DNA from: Chitinophagaceae bacterium
GTDB taxonomy: Bacteria; Bacteroidota; Bacteroidia; Chitinophagales; Chitinophagaceae
Assembly (NCBI GenBank): GCA_947483345.1
Contig: CANKNL010000037.1
Location: forward strand, 1 to 16,108
Reading direction: 5' to 3'
Length of the DNA: 16,108 bases
Below are positions 15,105 through 16,108 of this stretch, one piece after another (the stretch's first letter is position 1; each line of letters begins with the position of its first letter). The notes beneath the pieces were generated by a model. That model did no database searches and was not told the DNA's origin. It was given only the letters and a program-made list of their open reading frames with translations. A program made the position numbers and the translations under genes.

Positions 15105-16108
15105 TTGAAATTCTTTCCGGAATCGGCATTGGTACAATTAGAATATGAAAAGGTAAAAAATCTGCTGGCCCTGCATTGTCGTACCGAATACGCAAAAACT
15201 AAAGTAGCCGAACTTCGGCTGCACACCAAAAAAGAATTTATTGTAACCCAACTGCAACAGAGTAATGAATTTAAGTTGTTACTGCAAAGTGGGCTATATT
15301 TTCCAAATGATTTTATTCATAATTTAACTAAGGAACTTAAACTCATTGGCATACCGGGTGCGGTATTAAGTGGCGAACAATTTTTGTTAATCAGAAGACT
15401 GGCAGAAAATACCAGTCATATTTTCCGTTGGTTTGATAATGAGCGGCGACTGGCTTATCCTGCTTTAACAAAAATCATTCAGGATGGCTACTATGAAAAA
15501 GTGATCATTGAACTGATTGATGACATACTGGATGAAAGCGGACAGGTAAAAGACAATGCCAGTGAGGAACTGGCCAATATCAGAATGAGTTTGTACCGTA
15601 AGCGGAATGAACTGCGAAAGGTATTTGATAAGCTTGTAAGTAAACTCAACAAGCAGGGTTTTCTGGCAGATATTGAAGAAAGTTTTTTAAATGGCAGGCG
15701 GGTATTGGCAGTTTTTGCAGAGCAAAAGCGCATGATCAAAGGCATATTACATGGCGAAAGCGATAGTCGCAGAACCACTTTTATTGAACCGGAAGAAACT
15801 ACCGAACTAAACAACGCTGTTTTTTCTCTTGAAAATGAAGAGCGAAAAGAAGTGTATAAAATACTAAGGAAGCTTACCGGGGATCTCAGTGTATATGCCG
15901 ACCAGTTAAAAAACTATCTGTCTATAGCAGGAGAGTATGATTTCATTAGAGCCAAGGCCAAATTTGCCCTCGAGTACAATGGCCATTATCCGGTTGTTTT
16001 GGATAAAGCGCATCTTAAGTTAATACAGGCCTATCATCCTTTATTGTACCTCTACAATAAGAATCATGCACAGCATGCTGTACATAAAAAACAAACCATC
16101 CCGGTTGA
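15105..16108 (+). CDS. mutS2: MutS2 family ATPase/endonuclease, N-terminal part (cut by window end)
   Basis: The reading frame is open from 15105 to the window edge (334 complete codons). It starts KFFPESALVQLEYEKVKNLL, the usual opening of MutS2, a MutS relative that lacks the mismatch-recognition domain. MutS2 has been linked to limiting homologous recombination and to acting on stalled ribosomes in different bacteria. Present are the family's N-terminal lever/clamp-like region: GAVLSGEQFLLIRRL (about 85-100), a coiled-coil-rich stretch (LANIRMSLYRKRNELRKVFDKL, about 165-185), and TFIEPEETTELNNAVFSLENEER (about 225-247). The ATPase domain with its Walker A motif and the C-terminal Smr nuclease domain would lie beyond the window. 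No in-frame ATG or GTG exists between the preceding stop (15066-15068) and this region. TTG at 15105 is the only standard start, and it fits the family N-terminus exactly. Confidence 0.92.
   Translation, partial: MKFFPESALVQLEYEKVKNLLALHCRTEYAKTKVAELRLHTKKEFIVTQLQQSNEFKLLLQSGLYFPNDFIHNLTKELKLIGIPGAVLSGEQFLLIRRLAENTSHIFRWFDNERRLAYPALTKIIQDGYYEKVIIELIDDILDESGQVKDNASEELANIRMSLYRKRNELRKVFDKLVSKLNKQGFLADIEESFLNGRRVLAVFAEQKRMIKGILHGESDSRRTTFIEPEETTELNNAVFSLENEERKEVYKILRKLTGDLSVYADQLKNYLSIAGEYDFIRAKAKFALEYNGHYPVVLDKAHLKLIQAYHPLLYLYNKNHAQHAVHKKQTIPV

Noticed and set aside
15491..15814. Minus-strand Ser/Leu-rich open frame of 107 codons
   Set aside because: It is antisense to mutS2, whose plus-strand translation is continuous and conserved; the composition is that of a shadow frame.

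Overview
This 16.1 kb window looks like ordinary chromosomal sequence from a member of the Bacteroidota, most likely a Chitinophagaceae-type bacterium. That placement is inferred from four things: AT-rich DNA, the absence of clear Shine-Dalgarno sites, several upstream matches to the Bacteroidota promoter form (TTG, 17-23 bases, TAnnTTTG), and the gene families present (a menaquinone-pathway radical SAM enzyme, a NupG-type transporter, MutS2, exported lipoproteins). No mobile element, CRISPR array, rRNA or tRNA was seen.

Layout from left to right. The first 46 bases hold the hydrophobic C-terminal tail of a gene that begins outside the window. A small exported protein of unknown function follows (186-800, +), facing aminofutalosine synthase mqnE (900-2042, -). 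Divergent from mqnE is a nucleoside:H+ symporter-type permease (2245-3501, +). It faces thioredoxin (3598-3915, -) across a strong hairpin terminator. Upstream of thioredoxin on the same strand is dnaE, the replicative DNA polymerase III alpha subunit (4112-7732, -). A 378-base intergenic region with two good promoter candidates separates dnaE from a divergent secreted NlpC/P60 peptidase (8111-8797, +).

The middle right holds a probable two-gene minus-strand unit: a secreted M1 metallopeptidase (10363-12054) followed by a polysaccharide-type flippase (8829-10343). Only 35 bases away, divergently, lies an oligopeptide-binding-type lipoprotein (12090-13742, +) and then a small di-heme cytochrome c (13760-14200, +). 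The cytochrome converges on a lipoprotein MsrA (14197-14850, -), and the two stop codons share the palindrome TTAA. The window ends inside mutS2 (15105 onward, +), which appears to start at TTG.

The genes do not form one pathway. Housekeeping functions (replication, recombination control, menaquinone synthesis, thiol redox) are mixed with envelope functions: wall hydrolysis, peptide cleavage and binding outside the cytoplasm, glycan export, methionine repair and a periplasmic cytochrome. I found no convincing new multi-gene system. The observations most worth a second look are the dnaE promoter bracketed by a long imperfect inverted repeat, the dyad cluster ahead of mutS2, and the solitary peptide-binding lipoprotein paired with an M1 peptidase and a cytochrome.
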